A stretch of 64,000 bases of DNA from Aquabacterium sp. (GTDB lineage Bacteria; Pseudomonadota; Gammaproteobacteria; Burkholderiales; Burkholderiaceae_C). Position 1 is the first letter of the stretch. Each line of letters opens with the position of its first letter. The translations under genes were made by a program, and so were the position numbers. The notes below the pieces were generated by a model. The model was not told the origin of the DNA. It ran no database searches and saw only the letters and a list, made by a program, of their open reading frames with translations. The DNA lies in the NCBI RefSeq assembly GCF_016234775.1, contig NZ_JACRAH010000006.1, forward strand, positions 1 through 64,000, in the 5' to 3' direction. Positions 21,359 through 29,081 of this stretch are shown here, one piece after another.

Positions 21359-21934
21359 CTAACGCAGCGCGGCCAAAAACTCATCCGAATCGAAGCCATT
21401 CTTCATGTGATGGCCCCGCACGATGAGGTAGGGCGTGCCATCGGCCCCCAGGGCCCTGAACGCCTGCTCGCAATGCGGCGTCGTTGTCATATTGCATTCG
21501 CTCAGAGGGAAACCATACTGGCTGAGCCAACCCTTGGCTTGCGCGCAGTAGGTGCAATCCGTGGTGCTGTACATCACCACATCCTCCGCCTGCACGGTCG
21601 CGGCCAGGGCTCGGATTTGGGCATCGGTCAAATCGGCGCCAGCACTTGCCACTGCACGCCCGCCACCAGGCAAAGCCTTGCTCTGCAGCGCCTGCTGGCC
21701 CCACCACGCCCCCACCACCACCGCCAGGACAACCGTCAAGGCCGTCCAGGGCACGCCGCGTGAGGCGGGTTTGGCTGCTGGCGGCATGCGCTGCTGAATG
21801 ACCTGAGGCGCCCTGCCCTGTGCGGCCTCGGCTGCCTTGACATAAGCCACACCACATGCGGGGCACTGCCAATCCGGCACGGCGGATTCACTGGGGTGCC
21901 GAATGTGGTGGCATTTGGGGCAACTCGTCGTCAT
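21359..21934 (-). CDS. Membrane protein with N-terminal zinc ribbon and C-terminal glutaredoxin domain
   Basis: The 191-aa protein has three parts. An N-terminal zinc ribbon has two Cys pairs (CPKC at 5-8, CPAC at 24-27). One membrane helix spans about 62-80. The C-terminal glutaredoxin fold has the redox motif CTYC and a cis-Pro segment (GTPYLIV). If the N-terminus is cytoplasmic the glutaredoxin would face the periplasm. A cis-Pro of TPYL type and a second Cys (CNMTTTPHC) suggest a thiol oxidoreductase, but no partner is nearby. It is a monocistronic unit by spacing. Confidence 0.85.
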   Translation of the reverse strand: MTTSCPKCHHIRHPSESAVPDWQCPACGVAYVKAAEAAQGRAPQVIQQRMPPAAKPASRGVPWTALTVVLAVVVGAWWGQQALQSKALPGGGRAVASAGADLTDAQIRALAATVQAEDVVMYSTTDCTYCAQAKGWLSQYGFPLSECNMTTTPHCEQAFRALGADGTPYLIVRGHHMKNGFDSDEFLAALR

Positions 21935-22170
21935 GCAGGCCTCGATTTATCCAGACATCAAAAAGGAATGGCTGATGCCGAAAAAGCCCTTGTAAGCCCC
22001 GCACAGCAAGGCCTTGGGCTTATATCACAATCTGTCAACCCCCCACGCAAAGGCCCTGGGAGCCCGCTTTAGCCCCCCCTGGGCCTTGAGCTTTTCGGCT
22101 CTTTTCTATACAGTCACGGCTTTAACGAAGAGCTGCATTGCTGACAGATCAAGGCTGGAAACACAGCATC

Positions 22171-22665
22171 ATGGTGCCCCGCACAGTCAACAGGGAATCC
22201 TCGTCAGGCGGTTGTGGCTTGACATCTGCGGCACCCGCCGCAGTCGCCAGAACCTCCCGCGCGTGGTCTGCCGCGTTCCTGACTGGTGTGGCCCTGATTT
22301 GTGCGGCCGCCTGGCTTCCTTCCGAAGCCCTGGCCCGTCGCCATGCACCACAAGAGACAACTACCGCCTCGTCGTCGGTGGCCTTGTCTGCCCTTCCCGA
22401 GCAAGCCCAAGACGTCCACCGCCGCATTGCTGCGGGTGGCCCCTTTCGGTATGCCAAGGATGGTGTGGTGTTTGGCAATCGCGAGCGCCTGTTGCCCCGT
22501 CGGCCGCGCGGTTTCTATCACGAGTACACCGTCCCTACCCCTGGCGAACGCGATCGCGGCGCGCGACGAATTGTTTGCGGAGGTAAAGACACTAGACAGC
22601 CGGAAACTTGTTTCTACACTGCGGATCACTATCAGAGTTTCCAGCAAATTGATCCACAGCGTTGA
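22171..22665 (+). CDS. Secreted guanyl-specific ribonuclease (barnase/N1-T1 family)
   Basis: The 164-aa product has an N-terminal hydrophobic export segment (WSAAFLTGVALICAAAWLPSEALA), so it is probably secreted. The last 80 residues are a microbial RNase domain: LPEQAQDVHRRIAAGGPF, FGNRERLLP, then YHEYTVPTPG (general-base Glu), GARRIVCGG (Arg) and TADHYQSF (catalytic His). These match barnase Glu73, Arg87 and His102. The barstar-like gene follows 45 bases later on the same strand. The start could also be TTG at 22138; I prefer the ATG at 22171. Confidence 0.85.
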   Translation: MVPRTVNRESSSGGCGLTSAAPAAVARTSRAWSAAFLTGVALICAAAWLPSEALARRHAPQETTTASSSVALSALPEQAQDVHRRIAAGGPFRYAKDGVVFGNRERLLPRRPRGFYHEYTVPTPGERDRGARRIVCGGKDTRQPETCFYTADHYQSFQQIDPQR

Positions 22666-22710
22666 AGCGCCGTTCTTTTTTCTTAGACCTTTAACTTTGC
22701 TCGTCTGGCC

Positions 22711-23307
22711 ATGACCACCTCCATGAATCCCGGGGCACAAGCGATCATGTTGTTGCAATCCGTTCGACCCAACATCGTTCAATCCATCCGCGCCTTCCGC
22801 CCGGAAGACTTGCAACTGGCCGCCAATGCCGTAGGCCAACATTTCCTGTACACCAACCTGAGCGCCGCTCAGGACAAGCAGGCCGTGCTGGACATCATCG
22901 CCCGCGACTTCCTCTTCCCGGATCACTTCGGCAAGAACCTCGACGCCCTGTACGACTGCATGACCGACCTGGTGCACAAGTCCGGCCCGCAGCCAGGCTT
23001 CGTCGTGGTGCTGGAACTCATCCCTGACGGCAACAAGTGCGACCGCGAAACCCGCGAGCAGCTGCTGGACGCCTTCCGTGACGCGGCCGACTTCTGGTCC
23101 GAGCGCAAGGTCGCCTTCCGCGTGTTCTACTCGATCGCCGTGTCGGGCAAAGAGTCCGCCGGCAACTGGGACAAGGCCGAAGTCGCCCAGAACGACCCGA
23201 ACGTCAAGCCTGTCAAGGTTTCCAAGAACGCACCCCAACCGATGATCATGAACCTGCCGCCGATGAGCAGCGTGTTCGATACCTCGGCGCTGCTGGCTGC
23301 GGCTTGA
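22711..23307 (+). CDS. Barstar-family ribonuclease inhibitor
   Basis: The 198-aa protein holds a barstar domain in its centre (about 60-135): FPDHFGKNLDALYDCMTDL matches the inhibitor helix with the acidic residue that plugs the RNase active site. Classic barstar is about 90 residues; here N- and C-terminal extensions of about 60 residues flank the domain and are not recognised. It lies just downstream of the RNase gene and has no signal peptide, so it protects the cytoplasm from the nuclease before export. A rho-independent terminator follows. Confidence 0.88.
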   Translation: MTTSMNPGAQAIMLLQSVRPNIVQSIRAFRPEDLQLAANAVGQHFLYTNLSAAQDKQAVLDIIARDFLFPDHFGKNLDALYDCMTDLVHKSGPQPGFVVVLELIPDGNKCDRETREQLLDAFRDAADFWSERKVAFRVFYSIAVSGKESAGNWDKAEVAQNDPNVKPVKVSKNAPQPMIMNLPPMSSVFDTSALLAAA

Positions 23308-23372
23308 TGTTGATAGATCGCGCTTAAGCACCCAGGCGCGCGCTTTTCACGAAGCGCTGGGCCAAAATAAAG

Positions 23373-23405
23373 CCGGGCTGGTCACACGATCAGGCCCGGT
23401 TTTTT
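23373..23405 (+). terminator. Rho-independent terminator after the RNase-barstar pair
   Basis: Arms CCGGGC (23373-23378) and GCCCGG (23394-23399) with a 15-base loop are followed directly by six T residues (23400-23405). Confidence 0.8.
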
Positions 23406-23420
23406 CATGTCTCTGCGAAT

Positions 23421-23450
23421 TTGCACGAATACGGCAAATTGCCGTACACT
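23421..23450 (+). promoter_or_regulatory. Promoter and palindromic operator of the DUF1778-GNAT toxin-antitoxin pair
   Basis: A -35-like TTGCAC (23421-23426) and -10-like TACACT (23445-23450) are 18 bases apart. The palindrome TACGGCAA-A-TTGCCGTA (23430-23446) fills the spacer and touches the -10 box. This is where an RHH-type antitoxin such as DUF1778 would bind to repress its own operon. Seen directly as sequence; binding is inferred. Confidence 0.65.
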
Positions 23451-23469
23451 TCAATCAAGGAGATTCGCC

Positions 23470-23757
23470 ATGAAATCCAGCGCCCTGACAGCCCGACTCG
23501 AAGCCCGCATCAGCACCGACCTGCACGGCCTGCTCAAGCGTGCGGCTGAACTACAAGGACGCACCATGACGGATTTCGTCGTGGCCGCCGTTCAAGACGC
23601 CGCGCTGCGGGCTGTTGAACAAGCTGAGGTCATCCGCCTGTCGATGGCCGATCAACAGTGCTTTGCCGACGCGCTGCTTTCTCCCCCGAAGCCGCAACCA
23701 GCCTTGAAACGGGCCATGGCCCGCCGGCAAAAGCTCCTGCGCACTGACGAAGAATGA
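23470..23757 (+). CDS. DUF1778 (TacA-like) antitoxin
   Basis: The 95-aa protein begins with a ribbon-helix-helix DNA-binding segment (ALTARLEARISTDLHGLLKRAAELQGRTMTDFVVAAV), typical of DUF1778/TacA antitoxins. Its C-terminal tail (PALKRAMARRQKLL) is the usual toxin-binding and neutralising region. The start at 23470 has AAGGAG 6 bases upstream. The stop overlaps the toxin start by 4 bases (ATGA), the normal order in these pairs. RHH antitoxins repress the operon through palindromes like the one just upstream. Confidence 0.9.
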   Translation: MKSSALTARLEARISTDLHGLLKRAAELQGRTMTDFVVAAVQDAALRAVEQAEVIRLSMADQQCFADALLSPPKPQPALKRAMARRQKLLRTDEE

Positions 23758-24266
23758 GCGCCGCCTCCAGCCGTGCGCCATTCAGGCTAGCGCTGCTTGA
23801 CGCCACGCATGATCGCTCAACCTTCAACAGCGGCACGCTTGCACTGGATCGCTACTTGCACGAGCAAGTCACCCAGGACATGCGCCGCCGTGTGGCCACC
23901 TGCTTCGTGGCCTTGAGCGACGATCAACGCATTGCCGGGTACTACACGCTGGCGTCTGCCAGCGTGCCTCTGACAGCGTTGCCATCCGAGTCCATCAAGA
24001 AGCTGCCTCGTTATCGCGCCGTGCCAACAGTGCGCATGGGCCGGCTGGCTGTCGATCAGGCATTCAAGGGACAAGGCTTGGGCGGCGCGCTGCTGGGCGA
24101 TGCCCTCACACGGGCCGCACGCTCGGAAATCGCGGCGTACGCCCTGGTGGTCGATGCCAAGGACGATACAGCCGCCGCGTTCTACCGCCATCATGGCTTC
24201 ATCGCGCTGCCAGAGACACCATCGACGCTGTTTCTGCCGCTGGCCACGGTGCCCACCAAGCCATAA
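23754..24266 (+). CDS. GNAT acetyltransferase toxin (TacT-like)
   Basis: The 170-aa GNAT-fold protein has the acetyl-CoA binding loop QAFKGQGLGGALL and the late catalytic region AAAFYRHHGF, in which Tyr is the usual general acid. Toxins of this family (TacT, AtaT, KacT) acetylate the amino group of charged tRNAs and stop translation. The length and the DUF1778 partner point to this rather than a metabolic acetyltransferase. The tRNA target is not predictable. It is convergent with slt with 60 bases between. Confidence 0.88.
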   Translation: MSAASSRAPFRLALLDATHDRSTFNSGTLALDRYLHEQVTQDMRRRVATCFVALSDDQRIAGYYTLASASVPLTALPSESIKKLPRYRAVPTVRMGRLAVDQAFKGQGLGGALLGDALTRAARSEIAAYALVVDAKDDTAAAFYRHHGFIALPETPSTLFLPLATVPTKP

Positions 24267-24326
24267 AGCCCCCGCGTGGACAAGACATAGCTTGAAGACA
24301 ATCCGTCACCACTGAGCTTGCCCCCA

Positions 24327-26618
24327 TCACGGCAAATCATCTTCCGAAGGCGGCGCATTCGGCGCACGCGGCCCCACGGTCGCGCCCAGGCGATTGCGCA
24401 CCGACAGGGACTTGCCGTTGATCAGGTGCCCATACACCGTGGCATTGGCCAGCACCTTCTTGACGTAGTCCCGCGTTTCGTTGAAGGGGATGTTCTCTGC
24501 CCAGGCAGCGGCATCGATGCGGGGGCCCTCACGCCAGCGCCGTGGCCGTGATGGCCCGGCGTTGTAGGCAGCAGCGGCCAGGGCCTGGGCGCCCTGGAAG
24601 TCGTCCAGCACCAGCTTGAGGTAACCCGCGCCCAGGCGCAGATTGGTCACGCGGTCCATCAACAAGCCTGGGTGGTACTCGATCGAGAGCTTGCGCGCCG
24701 TCCAGGCGGCCGTACCCGGCATCACCTGCATCAGGCCCGATGCGCCCACGACCGATTTGGCCACGGTGATGAAGCGCGACTCCTGGCGGATCAGGCCATA
24801 CATATAAGCAGGGTCCAGACCGACCTCGCTGGCGGCTTTGAGCACGTCCTGCTTGAAGGGCATGGGATAGCGTTGCGCCAGATTGAACTCATGGCGGGTA
24901 CGATCGCTGGAGTTGATGCAGCGATCCCAGAGTTCACGGTGGCAGGCCTCTTCGGCCACGGCCATCAGTTCGCGGTCGCTCAACCCGCCAGCCTTGGCGT
25001 AGGCCAGGGTGAAGTTCCACTCTTTCAGGGCCTCGGTGCGCCAACCCAGGTCGAGCATGCGCAGCGCACGGTCGATGCCGGGGATGGCGCGGGCATCCGC
25101 CAATTCGTTGTCCGTCAAGGGCGCGGGCCGGGCCGGCGCGCGCACCGGGCCACCATGCAGCTCTTCGGCAGCCAGCTGGCCATAGAAGGTCAGCGGGTGC
25201 GCCGCCCTGGCCAGCAGATCACGCGCTTGTTGGCGCAAGCCATCGACCACCACAGGCAACGACGCACCAGACTTGGCACGCCCCTGCAAGGCCTTGGCTT
25301 TCCAGTAGAGCCAGGTAGCGTCCTGCTGTTGATCCGGCGCCATGGCATCGACCGCCTGCTCGACCAGTTGCCAACGTTCCGTCTGCCCGGCTGAGGCAGC
25401 ACGCAGCCCCGAACGCGCCATCCAGGCCAGGGTTTCGACCGACCAGGACGCGGCCACGCGCGAACCACTCAGGCGCATCTCGCCGGTTCCCGCAGCCAAG
25501 GCGCGGTCTGCCAGGGCACGCTCGAAATACCCTGGAGCATCGGGCATCAGGCGCCAGGCACTTGAGCGCCCCAACTGGGACCAGGCCCAGGCTGACTCCT
25601 CGGCATTCCAGTGCCAGCGGCCACGCTGCGCGCTGTCACCCATTGCCTGGGCGGATGCCAGGGGGTCCATCCCCGTCCAGCGGATGAAAGCCAGCAGGTT
25701 CAAGGGGCTGAGCGCCTCGGTGGGGACAGCCAGCGGCACGGGTGTGGGATCCGGCTTGGCTGCCTTACCCTTGCGCTTGGCCGCCTTGCCTTTGTCCTTG
25801 TCTTTGTGCTTGCCTGCCTTGGGGGTGGCACTCATTGAGGCCCCTGGCGTGTGTTTGCGCTCGTCAGCCGAAGCGCCAGACAAGGCCGTCGCCTTGCCGT
25901 TGGGCATCAGGAAGGCCTGTGGCTGCATCATCACCCGGTTCACGGCCTGGCTGATGGTGTCACCCAGCAACCTGGCACTTTGCTGCACCGCCCTGGGCTT
26001 GTCGGCCTCGATGGCCAGACGCAATTTGCGCCACACATCGTCCGGCTCCAGCACGCGGGCCGCCAACAGGGCCTGCGCCATGGCGTCACAACCGAAATCG
26101 GCATCCTTTTGGCCCCACCAGGCCTGGCGGGCTTGCTCGCGCCAGTCTCCCGGCCCCTCCATGGGCGCCTGGGTCTGGAAACGCGCCAGCACGCCCAGGC
26201 AACTGACCTCACGGTCATCGTTCATCCGGAAGGACGGCTGGATGCGCAGGAAGGTGCGCCAATCACGACGACGCCCCAATTCCAGCAACCAGTCGTTGCG
26301 TGCCCGGTCGGCCACATAGCTGTCAGGCCAGCGCGCCAGGAATTCATCCACCAGGCTGGGGCTGGCATCAATCAGCCGCGCCTGAAAATACCAATAGTCT
26401 GCCCAGGGAGCCAGGGGGTGCTGCGCCGCGATCAGAGCGTCGCGCGCCGCCAGCAGGCGTGCCTTGTCTCGCACGCGCAGTGCTTCGCGCGCTTCCTGGA
26501 CCGTGGTGTCGTCCACCGCCGCATGCGATGTCGCCACGCCCCCCGCAAGCCCCACCACCAGCGCCAGGGCCGACAAAGCGTGCGCGCCAGGAGACGCATA
26601 CTGATAAGAGATCCGCAA
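24327..26618 (-). CDS. slt: Soluble lytic murein transglycosylase
   Basis: The 763-aa protein has a signal peptide, a long alpha-helical U-shaped domain of short helical repeats, and a C-terminal SLT domain. The catalytic Glu is in LIRQESRF (about residue 612), followed by GASGLMQVMPGTA and YNAGPSRPRRW. It cleaves peptidoglycan glycan strands in the periplasm, releasing 1,6-anhydro-muropeptides. A Lys-rich low-complexity insert around residues 265-300 (for example KHKDKDKGKAAKRKGKAAK) makes it longer than E. coli Slt70. It diverges from the cyclo-ligase gene 18 bases away. Confidence 0.93.
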   Translation of the reverse strand: MRISYQYASPGAHALSALALVVGLAGGVATSHAAVDDTTVQEAREALRVRDKARLLAARDALIAAQHPLAPWADYWYFQARLIDASPSLVDEFLARWPDSYVADRARNDWLLELGRRRDWRTFLRIQPSFRMNDDREVSCLGVLARFQTQAPMEGPGDWREQARQAWWGQKDADFGCDAMAQALLAARVLEPDDVWRKLRLAIEADKPRAVQQSARLLGDTISQAVNRVMMQPQAFLMPNGKATALSGASADERKHTPGASMSATPKAGKHKDKDKGKAAKRKGKAAKPDPTPVPLAVPTEALSPLNLLAFIRWTGMDPLASAQAMGDSAQRGRWHWNAEESAWAWSQLGRSSAWRLMPDAPGYFERALADRALAAGTGEMRLSGSRVAASWSVETLAWMARSGLRAASAGQTERWQLVEQAVDAMAPDQQQDATWLYWKAKALQGRAKSGASLPVVVDGLRQQARDLLARAAHPLTFYGQLAAEELHGGPVRAPARPAPLTDNELADARAIPGIDRALRMLDLGWRTEALKEWNFTLAYAKAGGLSDRELMAVAEEACHRELWDRCINSSDRTRHEFNLAQRYPMPFKQDVLKAASEVGLDPAYMYGLIRQESRFITVAKSVVGASGLMQVMPGTAAWTARKLSIEYHPGLLMDRVTNLRLGAGYLKLVLDDFQGAQALAAAAYNAGPSRPRRWREGPRIDAAAWAENIPFNETRDYVKKVLANATVYGHLINGKSLSVRNRLGATVGPRAPNAPPSEDDLP

Positions 26619-26635
26619 TTGAGTAACCTTTTGTT

Positions 26636-27214
26636 ATGACCACCAACAAACCACCTGCCACCCGCGCCGAACTGCGGCAACGCCTGCTGCAAGCCCGCCG
26701 TGATTGGGCAAACTCGCCGGCTGCCGAGAAAGCGCAGGCGGCCCTGCACGAACGCGTGCTGGACGTGCTCACCCATCTGGAGCCCGACTGCCTGGGTTTG
26801 TACTGGCCTATGCAGGGCGAATTTAACCCAATGAAGCTCGCTTCCACAGTCCGTTCCGAGTGGGGTTGTCAACTGGCGCTCCCCTTTGCCCGGAAAACGC
26901 CCGTCGAGATGCACTTTCGGGCCTGGGATGGCGCTGAACCAGACGTGCGCGACGAATGCAACATCCCCACCGCCAACGGCAAGCCCGTGCGCCCCGATGT
27001 GGTGCTGGTGCCTTGTGTGGGCTTCACGGCAGAGGGCTGGCGACTGGGCTATGGCGGGGGCTACTTCGACCGCTTCATGCAGGCGCACCCGGAGGTCACT
27101 GCCGTTGGCACGGCCTGGGAGCTCGGCAAGCTCGACCAAGCGGACCTGGCACCTCAGTCACACGATGTCCCACTGATGCTGGTACTTACAGAAAGCAACA
27201 GCTGGAGCGCTTAA
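26636..27214 (+). CDS. 5-formyltetrahydrofolate cyclo-ligase
   Basis: The 192-aa member of the 5-FTHF cyclo-ligase family ends in the signature LVPCVGFTAEGWRLGYGGGYFDRFM, with an N-terminal ELRQRLLQARR segment as expected. It uses ATP to turn 5-formyl-THF into 5,10-methenyl-THF, returning inhibitory formyl-folate to the one-carbon pool. It lies a few kilobases from metF but not in the same operon. E. coli YgfA (FAU1) is the comparable gene. Confidence 0.93.
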   Translation: MTTNKPPATRAELRQRLLQARRDWANSPAAEKAQAALHERVLDVLTHLEPDCLGLYWPMQGEFNPMKLASTVRSEWGCQLALPFARKTPVEMHFRAWDGAEPDVRDECNIPTANGKPVRPDVVLVPCVGFTAEGWRLGYGGGYFDRFMQAHPEVTAVGTAWELGKLDQADLAPQSHDVPLMLVLTESNSWSA

Positions 27215-27359
27215 CGCCCCCCAGTTTCGGGGGTGACGCGAGGGAACCCTATGCGTTAATCGAGCAACAAGGGTGAAGATCACGACACGGCTCATGAGAG
27301 CCTTCCATTCGAGGGCGACAGGAGCAGCGCCCCACATCAACCGAAACAAGGACGTGAAC

Positions 27360-28067
27360 ATGAAGTTTTTGAAGCATTTCGCCGTGTCGTTCCTGGCCGT
27401 CGCTGCAACCGCCGCCTCCGCAGCCAGCGTGACACTGAGCCCCGTGACCAGCTCGACCGTGTCGTTTGACACAGCCGCCTTGGCCTCGAACAATTTCACT
27501 GCTACGGCACTGGGTGGCTCCACCTACAGTTCGTCGACTGGCATCCTGACCGACGCCATCGCCGGCGCTTCGGTGAGCAGCTTCCCAGGTGCAGCACTGG
27601 TGTCGTATGACGCCGCCTCCGGCATCTCGCTGAGCACCAGCATCGCTTTCGTTGGTACGGTCAAGGTCAACATGACCAACTTCTCGTACAACGCTGGTGA
27701 CAACATGCTGTACGGCGATCTGCTCGTCACGGCTTTGGGCAGCAGCAAGACTTACACGAACCAGTCGATCCTGGTCGCCGGCACCGAAGTGGGTACCATC
27801 GGCGCCGACAGCATCAACAGCGTGAGCAGCTCCGCCGCGGCTCGTGCGCTGAACATGAACCTGTCGTCGTTCACACTGTCTTCGGACCTGCAGACCCAAC
27901 TGGGTAACGCTGTGTCTTTCGTGTCCTGGCTGCCTGCTGCGGTCAAGAGCATCAACGTCACCAGCGCCACGCCCGTGACGCCTGCGGTTCCTGAGCCTTC
28001 GACCTACGCGCTGATGGGCCTGGGTCTGGTTGGCATGGCCCTGGTCGCTCGCCGCAAGCAAGCCTGA
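27360..28067 (+). CDS. PEP-CTERM sorting domain protein
   Basis: The 235-aa protein starts at ATG 27360, which places the signal peptide (MKFLKHFAVSFLAVAATAASAAS) at the N-terminus; the longer frame from 27273 would bury it. The body is Ser/Thr/Ala rich and predicted beta-sandwich-like. The C-terminus is a clear PEP-CTERM tripartite signal: VPEPSTYALMGLGLVGMALVARRKQA spans the VPEP motif, membrane segment and Arg/Lys cluster. It is unrelated in the core to the other PEP-CTERM protein of the window. Function is unknown; surface or biofilm-matrix location is inferred. Confidence 0.88.
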   Translation: MKFLKHFAVSFLAVAATAASAASVTLSPVTSSTVSFDTAALASNNFTATALGGSTYSSSTGILTDAIAGASVSSFPGAALVSYDAASGISLSTSIAFVGTVKVNMTNFSYNAGDNMLYGDLLVTALGSSKTYTNQSILVAGTEVGTIGADSINSVSSSAAARALNMNLSSFTLSSDLQTQLGNAVSFVSWLPAAVKSINVTSATPVTPAVPEPSTYALMGLGLVGMALVARRKQA

Positions 28068-28091
28068 TCTGCGATCAGTCTGCTGCGAAGC

Positions 28092-28121
28092 AAAAAGGCT
28101 CCTCAAAGAGGAGCCTTTTTT
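28092..28121 (+). terminator. Rho-independent terminator after the second PEP-CTERM gene
   Basis: AAGGCTCCTC and GAGGAGCCTT pair around a 3-base loop, with an A tract before and a T tract after. It sits about 25 bases beyond the stop. Confidence 0.88.
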
Positions 28122-28165
28122 CATGGGTCTGTGCGATAGGCGCTGCCATTGACACACAAACAGGA

Positions 28166-28184
28166 AAGGGGCCCAAGGCCCCTT
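28166..28184 (-). terminator. Hairpin terminator after ompW
   Basis: Eight-base arms AAGGGGCC (28166-28173) and GGCCCCTT (28177-28184) have a 3-base loop. On the minus strand they are followed by TCCTGTTTGTGTG. It lies about 40 bases past the ompW stop. Confidence 0.6.
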
Positions 28185-28224
28185 CTTCCATCAGATCAAA
28201 ACAAATCTGAAGCTGTCTGACTGA

Positions 28225-28875
28225 TCAGAAGCGATAGCCGATGCCAACACCGAACAGGATGGGGTCAACCTTGACGGTGGACAGGTACTCGCCGGTGGCC
28301 TTGACCTTCACGTCCGTACGGATGTCGATCTTCTTGAAGTCAACGTTGAACGACAGCTGCTTGGTGATGGGGAAGTCTGCACCGATCTGGATGGCAGTGC
28401 CCCAGCTATGGCGCTTGATATCCAGAGGCGTGCTGCTACCCAGTACAGGGCCGGCATCCAGATTCACAGCCGAGAAGTGGGTGTAGTTCACACCGAAACC
28501 CACATAGGGGCGCACCACCGGGTTAGCCGGTGCGAAGTGCCACTGAGCAGTCAGGGTTGGAGGCAGGTGGCGCAGGGTACCGATCTTGGTGCCAGCCAGC
28601 GAAATCGTTTGCTTCTGAGGCGTGGTGGCAATCAGTTCCAGCGCCACGTTTTCCGTCACGAAGTAAGAGGCGTCAATTTCCCAGATGTACTTGCTGTTCA
28701 CGGTAATGGCGTCAGCAGGCACGCTCAATGCGGAGATTTCCGTGCTCTGGTTAGCAGGCTCCAAGCTCAGGACGCGTGCACGCACCATGAAGTCGCCAGC
28801 GAAGGCGGGCGCAGCGGCGGCGCATGCCAGTGCGGCAGCGGCGATCAGGCGGGTGCGGATGGAAGTGGCGATCAT
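28225..28875 (-). CDS. ompW: OmpW-family outer-membrane protein
   Basis: The 216-aa protein has a signal peptide ending APAFAG. An eight-stranded small beta-barrel pattern includes DFMVRARVLSLEP at the first strand, LRHLPPTLTAQWHF, VRPYVGFGVNYTHF, and ends in GIGYRF with terminal Phe. OmpW forms a narrow hydrophobic channel for small apolar molecules. In many proteobacteria it is raised at low oxygen by FNR/ANR. It is flanked by a terminator downstream and an upstream region with a possible ANR-like site. Confidence 0.9.
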   Translation of the reverse strand: MIATSIRTRLIAAAALACAAAAPAFAGDFMVRARVLSLEPANQSTEISALSVPADAITVNSKYIWEIDASYFVTENVALELIATTPQKQTISLAGTKIGTLRHLPPTLTAQWHFAPANPVVRPYVGFGVNYTHFSAVNLDAGPVLGSSTPLDIKRHSWGTAIQIGADFPITKQLSFNVDFKKIDIRTDVKVKATGEYLSTVKVDPILFGVGIGYRF

Positions 28876-28962
28876 GAAAAAGTCCTTCTTGTGGCTAGGT
28901 TGCTGGGGAGCGTGTTGGCGCTACCCATGCAGCCATTGCAACAAGATCAGACCGCCCAAAAC

Positions 28963-28976
28963 TTGTGCTGCATCAA
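28963..28976 (-). promoter_or_regulatory. Possible FNR/ANR-like site upstream of ompW
   Basis: On the minus strand the 14 bases read TTGATGCAGCACAA. The left half is a perfect FNR half-site (TTGAT); the right half matches ATCAA only in its last three bases. It lies about 88 bases before the ompW ATG, a plausible activator position. One good half-site can occur by chance. Confidence 0.3.
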
Positions 28977-29007
28977 CTCAGCGTGGCCCAAAGCAGTGCG
29001 AATGCTC

Positions 29008-29026
29008 CAAAACCCTTGGGGTTTTG
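29008..29026 (-). terminator. Hairpin after metF
   Basis: CAAAACCC (29008-29015) and GGGTTTTG (29019-29026) pair around a 3-base loop, about 55 bases past the metF stop. The T run lies inside the stem, so it is a weaker terminator candidate. Confidence 0.4.
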
Positions 29027-29081
29027 CGCCAGATCAGATGAACGCGATGCGTTTGAGCAACGGATCTGACAATGAGCGCAG

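Noticed and set aside
21935-22170. Small RNA gene in the 236-base gap before the RNase gene
   Set aside because: AAGCCC and GGGCTT can pair, but the loop is long and there is no T tract or promoter match; I see only an upstream region shared by two divergent genes.
27218-27240. Terminator after the cyclo-ligase gene
   Set aside because: A short C-run/G-run hairpin is present but no T tract follows, so it cannot be called with confidence.
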